Source of the DNA: Cognatundibacterium luofuense
Lineage (GTDB): Bacteria; Pseudomonadota; Gammaproteobacteria; Burkholderiales; Burkholderiaceae_D
Direction: 5' to 3'
Assembly (NCBI RefSeq): GCF_018139685.1
Contig: NZ_JAGSPN010000002.1
Location: forward strand, 310,001-374,000
Length of the DNA stretch: 64,000 bases
Shown one piece after another: positions 17,911 to 27,049 of this stretch. The position numbers and the translations under genes were made by a program. The notes under the pieces were generated by a model. It was not told the origin of the DNA and made no database searches. It saw nothing but the letters and a program-made list of their open reading frames with translations. The stretch's first letter is position 1, and every line of letters begins with the position of its first letter.

Positions 17911-18588
17911 ATGGATATTAAAAAACTGCAAAGCATCGTTGTCGATGCACTGGAAGATGTTAAAGGCCAGGACATTCAACTGTTTGACACCGTGCATCTG
18001 ACCAGCCTGTTCGACCGCGTACTGGTTGTCTCCGGTACATCGAACCGTCAGACCCGTGCGCTGGCCGCATCGGTACGTGACAAAGTCAAAGGCGCTGGCG
18101 GCGACATCGTCAGCATGGAAGGTGAAACCACAGGTGAATGGGTGCTGGTGGATCTGGGCGACATGGTCGTTCACATCATGCAACCTGCAATCCGTGCTTA
18201 CTACCGTCTGGAAGAAATCTGGGGCGACAAGCCAGTGAAACTGGGCGCGGCAAAGCGTACTGCAAAGAAAACTGCCAGCCCGAGCACCGATGACGAAGAA
18301 AAACCGAAACGTACCCGCAAAACTGCGGCGAAAGCACCGGTTGAAGTAACCTTCGACATGATGGCAATTCAGGCACCGCTGGAAGATGATGAAAAACCGG
18401 CACGTAAGCCACGTGCGCGTAAAACGGCAACCACCGAAACTGCAGCAGCGAAACCAGCCGTACGTAAGCCACGTGCACCAGCCGTTCCAAGCGGTGGCCG
18501 TGTGAAAGTTGCTGCGACTAAATCTTCCGTTGCCTCTGCAAAACAGGCTGCGGCAAAACGCACAACCCGTAAGAAAGCAGCAGAATAA
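17911..18588 (+). CDS. rsfS: ribosome silencing factor RsfS with long basic C-terminal tail
   Basis: The first about 108 residues are the RsfS/Iojap domain (MDIKKLQSIVVDALEDVKGQ; DRVLVVSGTSNRQTRALA; WVLVDLGDMVVHIM). RsfS binds L14 of the large ribosomal subunit and blocks subunit joining when nutrients are short. Residues about 109-225 are an added tail rich in Lys, Ala, Arg and Thr, with repeats such as ARKTA, RKPRA and AAKRT. It resembles histone H1-like or AlgP-like tails. E. coli RsfS lacks this tail, so the protein is about twice the usual length. It starts 2 bp after nadD. Confidence 0.93.
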   Translation: MDIKKLQSIVVDALEDVKGQDIQLFDTVHLTSLFDRVLVVSGTSNRQTRALAASVRDKVKGAGGDIVSMEGETTGEWVLVDLGDMVVHIMQPAIRAYYRLEEIWGDKPVKLGAAKRTAKKTASPSTDDEEKPKRTRKTAAKAPVEVTFDMMAIQAPLEDDEKPARKPRARKTATTETAAAKPAVRKPRAPAVPSGGRVKVAATKSSVASAKQAAAKRTTRKKAAE

Positions 18589-18622
18589 ACCCTGCTTCTG
18601 TCTCTGTCTGACACAGATCTTG

Positions 18623-18647
18623 AAATGGCTGCCGCAGGCAGCCATTT
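18623..18647 (+). terminator. terminator between rsfS and rlmH
   Basis: AAATGGCTGCC (18623-18633) and GGCAGCCATTT (18637-18647) form an 11-bp stem with a 3-nt loop followed by TTTG. It may only partly attenuate, because rlmH follows within 32 bp on the same strand. Confidence 0.85.
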
Positions 18648-18678
18648 TTTGTGGACGACAGCTCACCGAAAGAACACT

Positions 18679-19149
18679 ATGCAACTGATTATTGCTGCAG
18701 TCGGGCACAAAATGCCGGACTGGATAGAAAACGGCTTTCAGGAATACACCAAGCGTATGCCCGCAGAATGCCGCGTTGTACTGAAAGAAATCAAACCGGT
18801 AGACCGCTCCGGCAGCCGTACTGCGGAAACCGTCATGTCGATGGAGCGCACCCGCATTGAAGCGGTGATCCCGAAAGGTGCGCGCGTCATTGCGCTGGAT
18901 GAACGCGGCAAAGACTGGACCTCGGTCGCCCTGTCGCAACAGCTGACGCAATGGCAGCAGGACGGACGCGATGTGGTGTTTATCATCGGCGGTGCAGACG
19001 GTTTAGATCCGGAAATCAAAGCCCGCGCAGATAATCTGATCCGTGTTTCCAGTATGACCCTTCCGCATGGTATGGTTAGGGTTTTGCTCGCAGAACAACT
19101 TTACCGGGCCTGGTCGATTACCCAGAATCATCCTTACCACCGGGTCTGA
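18679..19149 (+). CDS. rlmH: 23S rRNA (pseudouridine1915-N3)-methyltransferase
   Basis: RlmH methylates pseudouridine 1915 in helix 69 of 23S rRNA, using S-adenosylmethionine in a SPOUT knot. The 156-residue protein shows [17 protein letters not shown], and the C-terminal [20 protein letters not shown] typical of the family. The ATG at 18679 gives the standard length; an in-frame extension to 18625 overlaps the terminator stem and is rejected. GAAAGAA lies before the start. Confidence 0.96.
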   Translation: MQLIIAAVGHKMPDWIENGFQEYTKRMPAECRVVLKEIKPVDRSGSRTAETVMSMERTRIEAVIPKGARVIALDERGKDWTSVALSQQLTQWQQDGRDVVFIIGGADGLDPEIKARADNLIRVSSMTLPHGMVRVLLAEQLYRAWSITQNHPYHRV

Positions 19150-19158
19150 CACCGATTC

Positions 19159-19776
19159 ATGATGAAACCACCTATGATTTATCTGGCTTCCAAAAGCCCG
19201 CGCCGCCGTGAATTACTGACACAGGCAGGCATTTCTTACGAATTACTGCTGTTGCGCGACAAACCACCGCGCGGCCCGGATGTGACGGAAATCGTGGAGC
19301 CGGGCGAGTTACCGCTGCACTATGTACAACGTGTGACCCGTGAAAAAGCGGAAATGGCATGGAAAGCCATGCAATGGCGCAAATGGGACGAGCGCCCGGT
19401 GCTGGCGGCAGATACTACCGTGGTCGTGGATCATCATATTCTGGGCAAACCGGCTGACCGCGCTGAAGCGGAACACATGATGCGTATGCTGTCCGGACGC
19501 AGCCATCAGGTACTGACCAGCCTTGCGCTGCGTACAACCAATGGCGTGCTGGCAGTGACACAAAGCTCCGAGGTCACGTTTGCAGCTCTCAGCGATGCCG
19601 ACATCGCCGCCTACTGCGCCAGCAGCGAACCGTATGACAAAGCCGGTGGCTATGGCATTCAGGGCAAAGCCGCACAGTTTATCCGTCATATCAGCGGCAG
19701 TTACTCCGGTATTATGGGCTTACCGATTTTTGAAACCTGCCAGCTGCTGCGTGATGCTGGCCTGCAATGGGAATAA
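19159..19776 (+). CDS. maf: Maf family nucleotide pyrophosphatase
   Basis: This 205-residue protein has the Maf start IYLASKSPRRRELL, the catalytic AADTTVV and HMMRMLSGRSHQVLTSLAL segments, and the closing GGYGIQGKAAQFI and SYSGIMGLPIFE. The DTTV and KAGGYGIQG features fit the YhdE-type enzymes, which hydrolyse dTTP, UTP and modified relatives to monophosphates. It lies 9 bp after rlmH and 9 bp before rng. ATG at 19159 is immediately followed by a second ATG, and either could be used. Confidence 0.94.
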   Translation: MMKPPMIYLASKSPRRRELLTQAGISYELLLLRDKPPRGPDVTEIVEPGELPLHYVQRVTREKAEMAWKAMQWRKWDERPVLAADTTVVVDHHILGKPADRAEAEHMMRMLSGRSHQVLTSLALRTTNGVLAVTQSSEVTFAALSDADIAAYCASSEPYDKAGGYGIQGKAAQFIRHISGSYSGIMGLPIFETCQLLRDAGLQWE

Positions 19777-19785
19777 CAAAGAATC

Positions 19786-21249
19786 ATGGAAGATCTGCTG
19801 ATTAACATCACCCCGCAGGAAACCCGCGTGGCTCTGATTTTTCAGGGTGCCGTGCAGGAACTGCATGTGGAACGCACGCTGTCGCGCGGTCTGGTTGGCA
19901 ATATTTATCTGGGCAAGGTAGTCCGTGTACTGCCGGGCATGCAAAGCGCATTTATCGACATCGGTCTGGAACGTGCCGCGTTCCTGCATGTGGCTGATAT
20001 CTGGGATGCCAAGCCGCAGGACGGCAATCCGAATACCGCTTTGAAACCGATTGAAAAACTGCTGTTTGACGGTCAGAGCATCACCGTTCAGGTCATCAAA
20101 GATCCGATCGGCACCAAAGGCGCACGCTTATCGACACAAATCTCGATCGCAGGCCGCATGCTGGTGTTTTTACCACAGGATAAACATGTCGGCATTTCGC
20201 AGAAAATCGAAGATGAAGCCGGACGTGAAGCCCTGCGCCAGCGCGTAATCAGCCTGCAGCAACCGGAAGACAAAGGCGGCTTCATTGTGCGCACGATGGC
20301 AGAAGATGCGAATGACGATGAACTGAAGGCCGATATCGACTATCTGCGCCGCACCTGGGCCAATATCAGTCTGGCAGCCAAAAGCAAACCGGCTGGCAGC
20401 CTGTTGTATCAGGATCTGAATCTGGCACAGCGCGTGCTGCGTGATTTTGTGAATGAAGAAACCGGTGCGATTCAGGTCGATTCGCGTGAAAACTTCCAGA
20501 TGCTGACGGAATTCGGCAGCCAGTACATGCCTTCCGTATTGCCGCGCCTGCAGCATTACACCGGCGAACGTCCGTTATTTGATTTGTATGGCGTGGAAGA
20601 GGAAATCGAACGTGCGCTGGGCCGCCGCGTCGATCTGAAATCCGGCGGTTACCTGATCATTGATCAGACCGAAGCCATGACCACCATCGACGTCAACACC
20701 GGCAGCTTTGTTGCCGGTCGCAACTTTGATGACACGATCTTCAAAACCAATCTGGAAGCGGCCCATGCGATTGCACGCCAGCTGCGTTTGCGTAATCTCG
20801 GCGGCATCATCATCCTCGATCTGATCGATATGGAAAATGCCGAGCACCGCACCGCCGTGCTGGCCGAGCTGAACAAAGCCTTATCGCGTGACCGCACCAA
20901 ACTATCAGTTTCCGGCTTTTCGGCACTGGGGCTGGTGGAAGTCACCCGCAAACGCACCCGCGAATCGCTGGCCCATGTACTGTGCGAAACCTGCCCTGCC
21001 TGTTCCGGCAAAGGCATGGTCAAAACCGCCCGCACCGTTTGCTACGAAATCCTGCGCGAACTGCTGCGCGAAGCCAAGCAATTCAATCCGCGCGAGTTCC
21101 GCATTCTGGCGTCACAAATCGTGGTCGATATGTTCCTTGAAGAAGAATCCCAGCATCTGGCCATGCTCGGTGATTTCATCGGCAAACCGATCTCACTGCA
21201 GGTCGAAAACTCCTTCCATCAGGAACAGTACGACATCATCCTGATGTAA
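19786..21249 (+). CDS. rng: ribonuclease G
   Basis: This endoribonuclease trims the 5' end of 16S rRNA and degrades some mRNAs. The 487-residue protein contains an S1 domain (about 36-130) and the RNase E/G catalytic core with aspartates at D302 (TTIDVNTG) and D345 (IIILDLIDM). The zinc-link cysteines CETCPAC are at 400-406. It lacks the long C-terminal scaffold of RNase E, which marks it as RNase G. It is the last gene of the nadD cluster and ends in a clear terminator. Confidence 0.96.
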   Translation: MEDLLINITPQETRVALIFQGAVQELHVERTLSRGLVGNIYLGKVVRVLPGMQSAFIDIGLERAAFLHVADIWDAKPQDGNPNTALKPIEKLLFDGQSITVQVIKDPIGTKGARLSTQISIAGRMLVFLPQDKHVGISQKIEDEAGREALRQRVISLQQPEDKGGFIVRTMAEDANDDELKADIDYLRRTWANISLAAKSKPAGSLLYQDLNLAQRVLRDFVNEETGAIQVDSRENFQMLTEFGSQYMPSVLPRLQHYTGERPLFDLYGVEEEIERALGRRVDLKSGGYLIIDQTEAMTTIDVNTGSFVAGRNFDDTIFKTNLEAAHAIARQLRLRNLGGIIILDLIDMENAEHRTAVLAELNKALSRDRTKLSVSGFSALGLVEVTRKRTRESLAHVLCETCPACSGKGMVKTARTVCYEILRELLREAKQFNPREFRILASQIVVDMFLEEESQHLAMLGDFIGKPISLQVENSFHQEQYDIILM

Positions 21250-21270
21250 GCCACTGCCCCAATGACGATC

Positions 21271-21316
21271 AGGCTGCGCCGCGGACTATGCAAATCTCCG
21301 CATCGCAGCCTTTTTT
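21271..21316 (+). terminator. terminator after rng
   Basis: The outer stem is AGGCTGCG (21271-21278) with CGCAGCCT (21304-21311). An inner stem GCGGA (21281-21285) pairs with TCCGC (21297-21301). A run of T follows. The second base-paired block makes this a long two-part hairpin. Confidence 0.85.
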
Positions 21317-21341
21317 GACCTACCCGGAGCACCACTGTTTC

Positions 21342-21396
21342 TGCGGACGTCCGTGAAAAACCAGCATTTTTCTGTGCAGGACTCCGCATTTCGGCC
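21342..21396 (+). repeat. divergent fourth copy of the intergenic repeat (D)
   Basis: Both ends match copy C: CGGACGTCCG at the left, and a TGCAGGACTCCGCATTT stretch at the right against TGCAGAACACCGCATTT in C. The middle is unrelated or lost. It is tentative because the core GACTTTCTGCCGACGAC is missing. Confidence 0.35.
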
Positions 21397-21447
21397 ATTT
21401 CAGGCAGTTTTAAGATCATCTGACACTGTCTGGATACACGAGGGGCA

Positions 21448-22338
21448 TCACCACGGCCTTTGCTCAAAGCGCTGCACCAGAAAATCCAGCAAGGCACGTA
21501 CCGCAGGCGCGAGGTGGCGGCGCGACGGGTACAGCGCATAGACGCCGATCTGGGTAGCTTGCCAGTCGCTGAGTACGCTGTTCAGCAAACCTTCACGCAA
21601 CATGGGATTGACCAGATACGCTGGCAGCAAGGCGATACCGGCACCGGCGATCGCTGCCTGCATCAGTGAGGTTGCGTCATCCATGGTCAGTCTGACCGGA
21701 ACCGTAAAACGCTGCGTCTGTCCATTCTGGCTCAGTGTCCAGCCATCACGTCCGAAATGGCTGTGGCTGATGCAACTATGCTGCGCCAGCTGATCCGGAT
21801 GCGCAGGCGTGCCAGTCAGTCGCAGATAGGCGGGACTGGCCACCATCACCGAATCACAGATTGCCAGCGGACGCGATACCAGACCGGGATCGGGCGATTG
21901 ACTGATGCGGATCGCCAGATCAATGCGCTCTTCCAGCAAATTCACCGCCTGATCGCCAAGCTTGACGTCAATTTTCAGCGCCGGATTTTGTTGCAGAAAC
22001 GCCGCCAGCGCCGTTGCGAGCTGCGCATAGGCGAACGACACGCTGCAGGTTAACCGCAGTAAGCCGGAGAGTTCCTCACCATCGCTTCGTACTTCCTGCT
22101 GCAAAGCTTCTGCCACCCCGTGCAATTGCTGCGCACGCTGCAGGCAGCGCTCGCCGGCATCCGTCAGCGCCAGTCTGCGGGTGGTGCGCTGAATCAGGCG
22201 TACACCGAGCCAGCTTTCCAGCGATTCCACATAACGGCTGACCATCACCCGCGACATCTCCAGCCGGTCAGCCGCTGCCGTGAAACTGCCGGTGGCAGCC
22301 ACCTCGCAAAAGACCCTCATCGCCATCAGTCTGTCCAT
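21448..22338 (-). CDS. LysR family transcriptional regulator
   Basis: This 296-residue protein has an N-terminal LysR winged helix (MDRLMAMRVFCEVAATGSFT, with a recognition helix near MSRVMVSRYVESLE). A substrate-binding-like effector domain covers residues about 90-290. It is divergent from a secreted MBL-fold protein, with 165 bp between the starts; LysR proteins usually regulate such a neighbour. The ATG at 22336-22338 has GAAGGG upstream; the frame could extend but without a better site. The ligand is unknown. Confidence 0.92.
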   Translation of the reverse strand: MDRLMAMRVFCEVAATGSFTAAADRLEMSRVMVSRYVESLESWLGVRLIQRTTRRLALTDAGERCLQRAQQLHGVAEALQQEVRSDGEELSGLLRLTCSVSFAYAQLATALAAFLQQNPALKIDVKLGDQAVNLLEERIDLAIRISQSPDPGLVSRPLAICDSVMVASPAYLRLTGTPAHPDQLAQHSCISHSHFGRDGWTLSQNGQTQRFTVPVRLTMDDATSLMQAAIAGAGIALLPAYLVNPMLREGLLNSVLSDWQATQIGVYALYPSRRHLAPAVRALLDFLVQRFEQRPW

Positions 22339-22503
22339 TGCAGCCCTTCCCACGCTTAGCGTCTGAATCCATCCAACATTAGAACGAATTTTGAAACAAT
22401 GAAGCACAGTTTAGCGCATTTATCTTCTTTTTGATTACCAATACACTGCGTCCTGTCGAATCTGAAACGGTTCAAAAAACTCTCTCCCCTGAAAGGATGC
22501 ATC

Positions 22504-23367
22504 ATGCTGAAATCTGTTGTTCTGACCGCTACCCTCGCCCTGACTGCCTCTGCTGCGATGGCAGAAGCACCGTTGAAAGTCCGCGTCTATCAGGCGGATG
22601 GTGCCAGCTTCAATGTCACTTCCACCCTGATCAGCGGTGAAAAAGAAGCAATCGTGATTGACGGTGGATTCACACGCGCCGATGCGCTGCGTATCGCCGC
22701 CAATGTGCTGGACAGCGGTAAAACCCTGAAAACGATTTTCGTGAGCCAGGCTGACCCTGACTATTACTTCGGCGTGGAAACCCTGAAGCAATTTTTCCCG
22801 CAGGCAGAAGTGCTGACCACACCAGCGGTACTGGAAAAAATTCAGGCCAAAGTGGCTGGCAAAGTTGCTTACTGGGGCCCGAAAATGGGCGCGAATGCGC
22901 CGAAACAACCGGTACTGCCACAGGCTTACACTGCAAAATCGTTGCAACTGGAAGGCCACAGCATTGAAATTCGTGGCACCGACGGCATCCTCGCGCATCG
23001 CCCTTATCTGTGGATTCCGTCACTGAAAATGATTGCCGGTGACATCGCAGTATTCCAGCAAATGCATGTATGGACCGCAGATACCCAGTCTGTCGCTGAA
23101 CGTCAGGCATGGCAGGCGCAACTGAACGAGATGCTGACACTGAAACCGGAAATGGTGGTGCCTGGCCATATGCGTCAGGGCGAAAAAACCGATACATCAG
23201 CGATTCTGTACACCGCTGAATATCTGAAACGCTTCGAGCAGGAAGCCGGTAAAGCCAAAGACGGCAATGCACTGATCAGCGCCATGCAGGCTGCGTATCC
23301 GGATGCGGTCGGTGCGATTTCTCTGGAAATCGGTGCCCGTGTCGCGAAAGGTGAAATGAAGTGGTGA
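22504..23367 (+). CDS. secreted MBL-fold protein with degenerate metal motif
   Basis: A signal peptide (MLKSVVLTATLALTASAAMA) is followed by a metallo-beta-lactamase fold of about 265 residues. The place of the HxHxDH motif reads Q82-A-D84-P-D86-Y87, so three of four ligands are replaced and only the aspartate is kept. Later MIAGDI and VVPGH segments remain. The fold is therefore clear, but zinc binding at site 1 is doubtful. Possible roles are a binding protein or an enzyme with an altered centre. CCCCTGAAAGGATGC precedes the ATG with a usable AAAGG. Probably regulated by the divergent LysR gene. Confidence 0.85.
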   Translation: MLKSVVLTATLALTASAAMAEAPLKVRVYQADGASFNVTSTLISGEKEAIVIDGGFTRADALRIAANVLDSGKTLKTIFVSQADPDYYFGVETLKQFFPQAEVLTTPAVLEKIQAKVAGKVAYWGPKMGANAPKQPVLPQAYTAKSLQLEGHSIEIRGTDGILAHRPYLWIPSLKMIAGDIAVFQQMHVWTADTQSVAERQAWQAQLNEMLTLKPEMVVPGHMRQGEKTDTSAILYTAEYLKRFEQEAGKAKDGNALISAMQAAYPDAVGAISLEIGARVAKGEMKW

Positions 23368-23423
23368 GTCGCATAGCCGCGGGCTGAATAAGGTTTTATC
23401 AGCCTGCTTCAATCGAGAATAGC

Positions 23424-23460
23424 AAAGCGTAATCAGCGGAATCTGCTGGTTACGCTTTTT
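23424..23460 (+). terminator. terminator after the secreted MBL-fold gene
   Basis: AAAGCGTAA plus CAGC (23424-23437) pair with GCTG plus TTACGCTTT (23445-23458), one mismatch, then more T. The loop is 7 nt. Confidence 0.85.
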
Positions 23461-23617
23461 GCTTTTGTTCAGTCAGAAGTCTGCCTCAGCTCGCATTACT
23501 ATCAACACCATAGAAAGCCCGAGTTTTACTAATATATTTTAATTTCTTTAATCCGAATTCACTTAAATGTGATTTAATTAACTTCTTTGATTAACCCCCA
23601 TCATTTTTGATCCGGAC

Positions 23618-24046
23618 ATGAAAATCACTACCCTCAGGAAGTTTCTGATGACAGCCCTGCTCACCTTCATCAGTGGCGCTGCGCTGGCGGCGACTTCCAA
23701 CGCTGACTGCTCTGACCGTAAAAATACCATCGACATTACAAACTGTATGATGGAGAAACTGGATGCGAAAGAAGTTAAGCTCAGGAAATATCTGGCTGCT
23801 GCACAGAAACAGGAAAAGCAAACCGGTGGGAATGACGAGGAATTAATTGAAACGCAGAAAATCTGGGAAAATTATATGCGTAAGCATTGCGGTTATCTGT
23901 ATAGCCGCGAACCGGGTTCAGCACGATATACCGAGTCAGCCGAATGCCAGTTGCGGCTCTACGATGAACGCATTAAAGAAATCTGGCTTGCTTATCTGAC
24001 CTATAGCGATTCCACACCACCGGTTCTGCCAGACCCGAAAGATTGA
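23618..24046 (+). CDS. LprI-like (DUF1311) secreted protein
   Basis: This 142-residue protein has a signal peptide ending near GAALAA. It then follows the lysozyme-inhibitor LprI pattern: cysteines in ADCSDRKNTIDITNCMMEKLD, a helical stretch, KIWENYMRKHC and a final AECQLRLYDERI. Such proteins are periplasmic or surface-located, and some inhibit lysozyme, but many DUF1311 members have no assigned role. Four conserved cysteines probably form two disulfides. It is monocistronic and ends convergently with fadD in a shared hairpin. Confidence 0.8.
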   Translation: MKITTLRKFLMTALLTFISGAALAATSNADCSDRKNTIDITNCMMEKLDAKEVKLRKYLAAAQKQEKQTGGNDEELIETQKIWENYMRKHCGYLYSREPGSARYTESAECQLRLYDERIKEIWLAYLTYSDSTPPVLPDPKD

Positions 24047-24062
24047 GCGCAGTTACCAAAAC

Positions 24063-24092
24063 AAAAACGGCTGATTTTCATCAGCCGTTTTT
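24063..24092 (+). terminator. bidirectional terminator
   Basis: AAAAACGGCTGA (24063-24074) and TCAGCCGTTTTT (24081-24092) pair over a 6-nt loop. It serves the LprI-like gene on the plus strand and fadD on the minus strand. Confidence 0.92.
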
Positions 24093-24119
24093 CATGGCAG
24101 TTTTTTACCTCAGCCTGAC

Positions 24120-25799
24120 TTATTTTCCGTCGCGCAGTTCGCGGCGCAAAATCTTACCGACATTGGTTTTCGGCAGTTCCATACGGAATTCGATGTACTT
24201 CGGCTTTTTGTAAGCCGTCATCTGCTCTCTGCAGTACGCCATTAAATCGTCCGCCGTCAGTGCCGGATCTTTTTTCACAACAAACAGTTTCACCGCTTCG
24301 CCGGAGTTCGCATCCGGAATACCGACGCAGGCGCATTCCAGAACGCCGGGATGATTCATCACTACGGCTTCGACTTCGTTCGGGAATACATTAAAGCCGG
24401 ACACCAGAATCATGTCTTTCTTGCGGTCGACGATTTTCACAAAGCCGCGCGCGTCCATCACGCCGATATCGCCGGAACGGAAGAAACCATCCGCCGTCAT
24501 GACTTTGGCCGTTTCATCCGGACGGTTCCAGTAGCCACGCATCACTTGCGGACCACGGATCGCAATTTCACCCGTTTCGCCGATGGCCAGATGTCTGCCG
24601 TCATCATCCAGAATTGCAATTTCCGTTGATGGGATCGGCAAGCCGATGGTTCCGCTGAAACCGGCCATTCCCGGTGGACACAATGTCGCACTCGGGGAAG
24701 TTTCTGACAAACCGTAGCCTTCCAGAATCGGCTTTCCGGTCAGTTTCTGCCAGCGGTCACTGACTGCCTGCTGTACCGCCATGCCGCCGCCAAGTGCAAT
24801 CTGCAATTCACTTAAATCCAGCAGCTTGATATCCGGATGATTCAGCATCGCATTGAACAGCGTGTTCACACCGGGGAAGAAGTGAATTTTGAAACGGCTC
24901 AGGGTTTTCATCAGGCCGCCGATGTCACGCGGATTCGGAATCAGCACGTTCAGAGCACCCCAGCGTGCGCCCATCATCATGCAGGCATTCAGTGCCAGAA
25001 TGTGATACAGCGGCAGCGCGCAAACCGTTACCCATTGCTTGCCCTGCGGCAGATCCTTCATCGCCGGCACCGACCACGCATCATTTTGCAGGATATTGGC
25101 AATCACATTCCTGTGCGTCAGTACTGCGCCTTTAGAGACACCGGTGGTGCCGCCGGTATATTGCAGGAACGCGATATTTTCATGTCCCTGCAACGGTTTA
25201 TCCAGATGCAAACCGGCACCAACCTGCAACACGCGGTTAAAACTCAGCGCATCAGGAATCGAAAATGCCGGTACCATTTTTTTAATGTGGCGCACCGCGA
25301 AGTTCAGTAACATGCCTTTCACGCCGCCGTGCATGTCGCCCATGCTGGCGATAACGACTTTGCGTACCTTTGTTTTCGGCAGCACTTGCTGAACGGTGGC
25401 AGCAAAATTTTCCAGTACGAAAATCACTTCTGCGCCGGAGTCAGCCAACTGGTGTTCCAGTTCGCGTGCGGTGTACAACGGATTCACATTCACCACGGTG
25501 TAACCGGCACGCAGAATACCGGCAACAGCAATCGGGTACTGCAGCACGTTCGGCATCATCACCGCTACACGGGCATGCGCGGATAAACCCAGACACTGCA
25601 GCCATGCGGCCACACGCTGAGAATGCAGGTCAATTTCACGGTAAGTCAGCGATTTACCCATGCAGAAATAGGCATCGCGGTCGGAATGGCGATGAAATGA
25701 CTCTTCCAGTAAGGCAGTCAGCGAAGAATAAGTATCGGGCTGAATCGCAGCCGGCACGCCTTGCGGATAGGCAGAAAGCCAGATTTTATCTGTTGTCAT
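24120..25799 (-). CDS. fadD: long-chain fatty acid-CoA ligase
   Basis: This enzyme activates fatty acids to acyl-CoA through an acyl-adenylate. The 559-residue protein has the AMP-binding motif YTGGTTGVSKGA, the GYGLSETSP segment, the FRSGDIG hinge region and a C-terminal lysine region (MTAYKKPKYIEF) ending KILRRELRD. Length and motifs match FadD. AGGAGA is 6-11 nt before the ATG. It starts divergently from an acyltransferase-3 gene and ends at the hairpin 24063-24092. Confidence 0.93.
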   Translation of the reverse strand: MTTDKIWLSAYPQGVPAAIQPDTYSSLTALLEESFHRHSDRDAYFCMGKSLTYREIDLHSQRVAAWLQCLGLSAHARVAVMMPNVLQYPIAVAGILRAGYTVVNVNPLYTARELEHQLADSGAEVIFVLENFAATVQQVLPKTKVRKVVIASMGDMHGGVKGMLLNFAVRHIKKMVPAFSIPDALSFNRVLQVGAGLHLDKPLQGHENIAFLQYTGGTTGVSKGAVLTHRNVIANILQNDAWSVPAMKDLPQGKQWVTVCALPLYHILALNACMMMGARWGALNVLIPNPRDIGGLMKTLSRFKIHFFPGVNTLFNAMLNHPDIKLLDLSELQIALGGGMAVQQAVSDRWQKLTGKPILEGYGLSETSPSATLCPPGMAGFSGTIGLPIPSTEIAILDDDGRHLAIGETGEIAIRGPQVMRGYWNRPDETAKVMTADGFFRSGDIGVMDARGFVKIVDRKKDMILVSGFNVFPNEVEAVVMNHPGVLECACVGIPDANSGEAVKLFVVKKDPALTADDLMAYCREQMTAYKKPKYIEFRMELPKTNVGKILRRELRDGK

Positions 25800-25983
25800 G
25801 TTGTCTCCTGTTATGATGTCCGGCTATGTATCCGAAGCAGATTCTTTGCCTGTACGGATTCTGTATTGTGCACAACCGGTATATTTTGCATCGAATGTAA
25901 AGATTTCCTGCGCAGAACACAATCAGAATTTTAGATGAGCACTTCGGCCATTTCTTTCCTGCTGTTAATCCGTTCGCAGAACC

Positions 25984-27015
25984 ATGAAACAACGTGACTT
26001 ATGGGTAGACTACGCAAAAGGCGTAGGTATTTTGCTGGTCGTCTACGGCCATGTCGCACGCGGTGTCGCCAATGCCGGCATTGCGCTCAACGACTATCTG
26101 TACCGTCTGACCGACAGCATGATTTACAGCTTTCATATGCCGCTGTTTTTCTTCCTGTCAGGCTTGTATTTCCAGTCATCGGTTGAGCGGCACGGCCGCT
26201 GGTCACTGATCACAGACAAACTGCGCACTATCGTTTATCCGTATGTGGTCTGGTCTCTGCTGCAGGGCAGTACTGAAGTTCTCTTATCGCGCTACACGAC
26301 CGCAAAAACCGGCTGGGCCGACGTACTGGCAATGGGTTGGCAACCGCGTGCACAGTTCTGGTTTTTATATGTGCTGTTCTTACTGTTTGTTTTACTGACG
26401 CTGTTGTACCGCAAGCATACGCGCTGGCTGCCGCTCATGCTGAGTCTGGCCACCGCTGGCTGGATCGTACAGCAGTTTATTCAGATTCCGTTCCCGCTGG
26501 ACTTTATCGCCAGCTACGCGTTTTATTTTTTGGCAGGCAGTGCCTGGATGCGCTGGCAGCGACAAGGTAGTTCCGCGCCACCACAGGCTTTCACTGGTAT
26601 CGGGATCCTCTGTATTTCACTGGCACTCAGCGGTGTTTATCACATCATCTGGGGATTTAACTACCAGTCGCGCAGTTTGTGGCTGATGCCGATCGCGCTC
26701 TCAGCGATTACTGGTATCTGTCTGGTTTGTCAGCGATGGTGCCTGAGTCAGAACGCATGGCTGCAAAAAACCGGTGCAGTCATTGCCTGGTGTGGCCGTT
26801 ACTCTATGCCTGTGTTTCTGCTGCACATTCTTACCGGCAGTGGTGTACGCATTATCTTGCTGAAAGTGCTGCATATCAGCAATCCTTCTATACACATCGC
26901 GGCAGGCTGTGTCGCAGGCGTGATCATTCCTGTTCTGATTTACCGGCTGCAGGAAGTACCGGCTTTGCAACGTATGTCACTGCTTTTTCAATGGCCAAGA
27001 AAACAGTTACGCTAA
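25984..27015 (+). CDS. acyltransferase-3 family membrane protein
   Basis: This 343-residue protein begins with WVDYAKGVGILLVVYGHVARG, the signature of integral-membrane acyltransferases of the OatA/NolL type with a catalytic histidine in GH. About ten hydrophobic segments follow, including MIYSFHMPLFFFLSGLYF. Such enzymes O-acylate sugars or surface polysaccharides at the inner membrane. No glycan gene is next to it. It is divergent from fadD with 184 bp between, and its stop is convergent with ackA. Confidence 0.88.
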   Translation: MKQRDLWVDYAKGVGILLVVYGHVARGVANAGIALNDYLYRLTDSMIYSFHMPLFFFLSGLYFQSSVERHGRWSLITDKLRTIVYPYVVWSLLQGSTEVLLSRYTTAKTGWADVLAMGWQPRAQFWFLYVLFLLFVLLTLLYRKHTRWLPLMLSLATAGWIVQQFIQIPFPLDFIASYAFYFLAGSAWMRWQRQGSSAPPQAFTGIGILCISLALSGVYHIIWGFNYQSRSLWLMPIALSAITGICLVCQRWCLSQNAWLQKTGAVIAWCGRYSMPVFLLHILTGSGVRIILLKVLHISNPSIHIAAGCVAGVIIPVLIYRLQEVPALQRMSLLFQWPRKQLR

Positions 27016-27049
27016 TCTACCGGACACATCCGGCAGATATCGATCTCGT

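Noticed and set aside
17902-18951. 349-codon minus-strand frame over rsfS
   Set aside because: Antisense to the Lys/Ala tail of rsfS; Cys- and Phe-rich composition is a product of the complementary codons.
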